From an uncultured Agathobaculum sp. (GTDB taxonomy: Bacteria > Bacillota > Clostridia > Oscillospirales > Butyricicoccaceae): a stretch of 5,491 nt of DNA. The notes below the pieces were generated by a model. That model was not told the DNA's origin and did no database searches. It was given only the letters and a program-made list of their open reading frames with translations. A program made the translations under genes and the position numbers. The stretch covers positions 1 through 5,491 of the forward strand of contig CALWEB010000191.1 of the NCBI GenBank assembly GCA_944376955.1, in the 5' to 3' direction. This document shows, in pieces, positions 5,465 to 5,491 of this stretch (position 1 is the stretch's first letter; the number at the start of each line of letters is the position of its first letter).

Positions 5465-5491
5465 AAAAAAAGCTGCAAGGAATGCAGCTTT
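5465..5491 (-). terminator. Intrinsic-terminator-like hairpin just before the peptidase ribosome-binding site
   Basis: On the minus strand, arms AAAGCTGCA and TGCAGCTTT form a 9-bp stem with a 5-nt loop (5469-5491), followed by a run of seven T in total and then CTCAGGAGG. Only 15 nt separate the T-run from the peptidase start codon. It may be the terminator of a gene beyond the window or a leader attenuator of the peptidase gene. The window ends at the hairpin base, so the upstream side cannot be seen. Confidence 0.75.

Noticed and set aside
1..5491. CRISPR arrays, tRNA/rRNA genes, insertion sequences, prophage or toxin-antitoxin genes
   Set aside because: I read both strands for repeats, transposase motifs and tRNA-like folds and saw none; every long stretch is explained by the listed genes.

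Overview
The window reads as ordinary chromosome of a spore-forming member of the Clostridia (Firmicutes). It holds a spo0A-type sporulation master regulator directly behind a SpoIVB-type peptidase, an order known from both Bacillus and Clostridium. Its moderately high GC and its gene set suggest a gut Oscillospiraceae/Butyricicoccaceae-like lineage; that placement is inference.

Layout from left to right. The first 57 codons of DNA polymerase I (polA) run leftward off the window edge and have their own promoter. Spo0A follows on the minus strand and ends at a strong terminator. The gap between spoIVB and spo0A carries a striking array of Spo0A-binding boxes, three clear and one degenerate, repeated exactly every 10 bp. 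SpoIVB (signalling protease, S55 family) is next on the minus strand. A hairpin terminator then closes a LysR-family regulator gene. The regulator is divergent from a YeiH/UPF0324-family membrane transporter (putative sulfate/sulfite exporter family), and both promoters lie in about 100 bp of AT-rich DNA. An 18-bp perfect-stem bidirectional terminator separates the transporter from a convergent P1-family (DmpA/NylC-like) self-processing peptidase. A last hairpin with a T-run stands immediately before the peptidase ribosome-binding site.

Functional picture. SpoIVB and Spo0A belong to the sporulation programme and are probably independently promoted. The LysR regulator and YeiH form a classic regulator-target divergent pair, by analogy with yeiE-yeiH. 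The peptidase looks unrelated to either.

No wholly new system is visible. The points most worth checking are the helically phased 0A-box array, the abnormal 3' end of the yeiH-like gene (its frame runs through its own terminator into antisense of the next gene), the terminator-like hairpin in the peptidase leader, and a substitution in the Spo0A acidic pocket.
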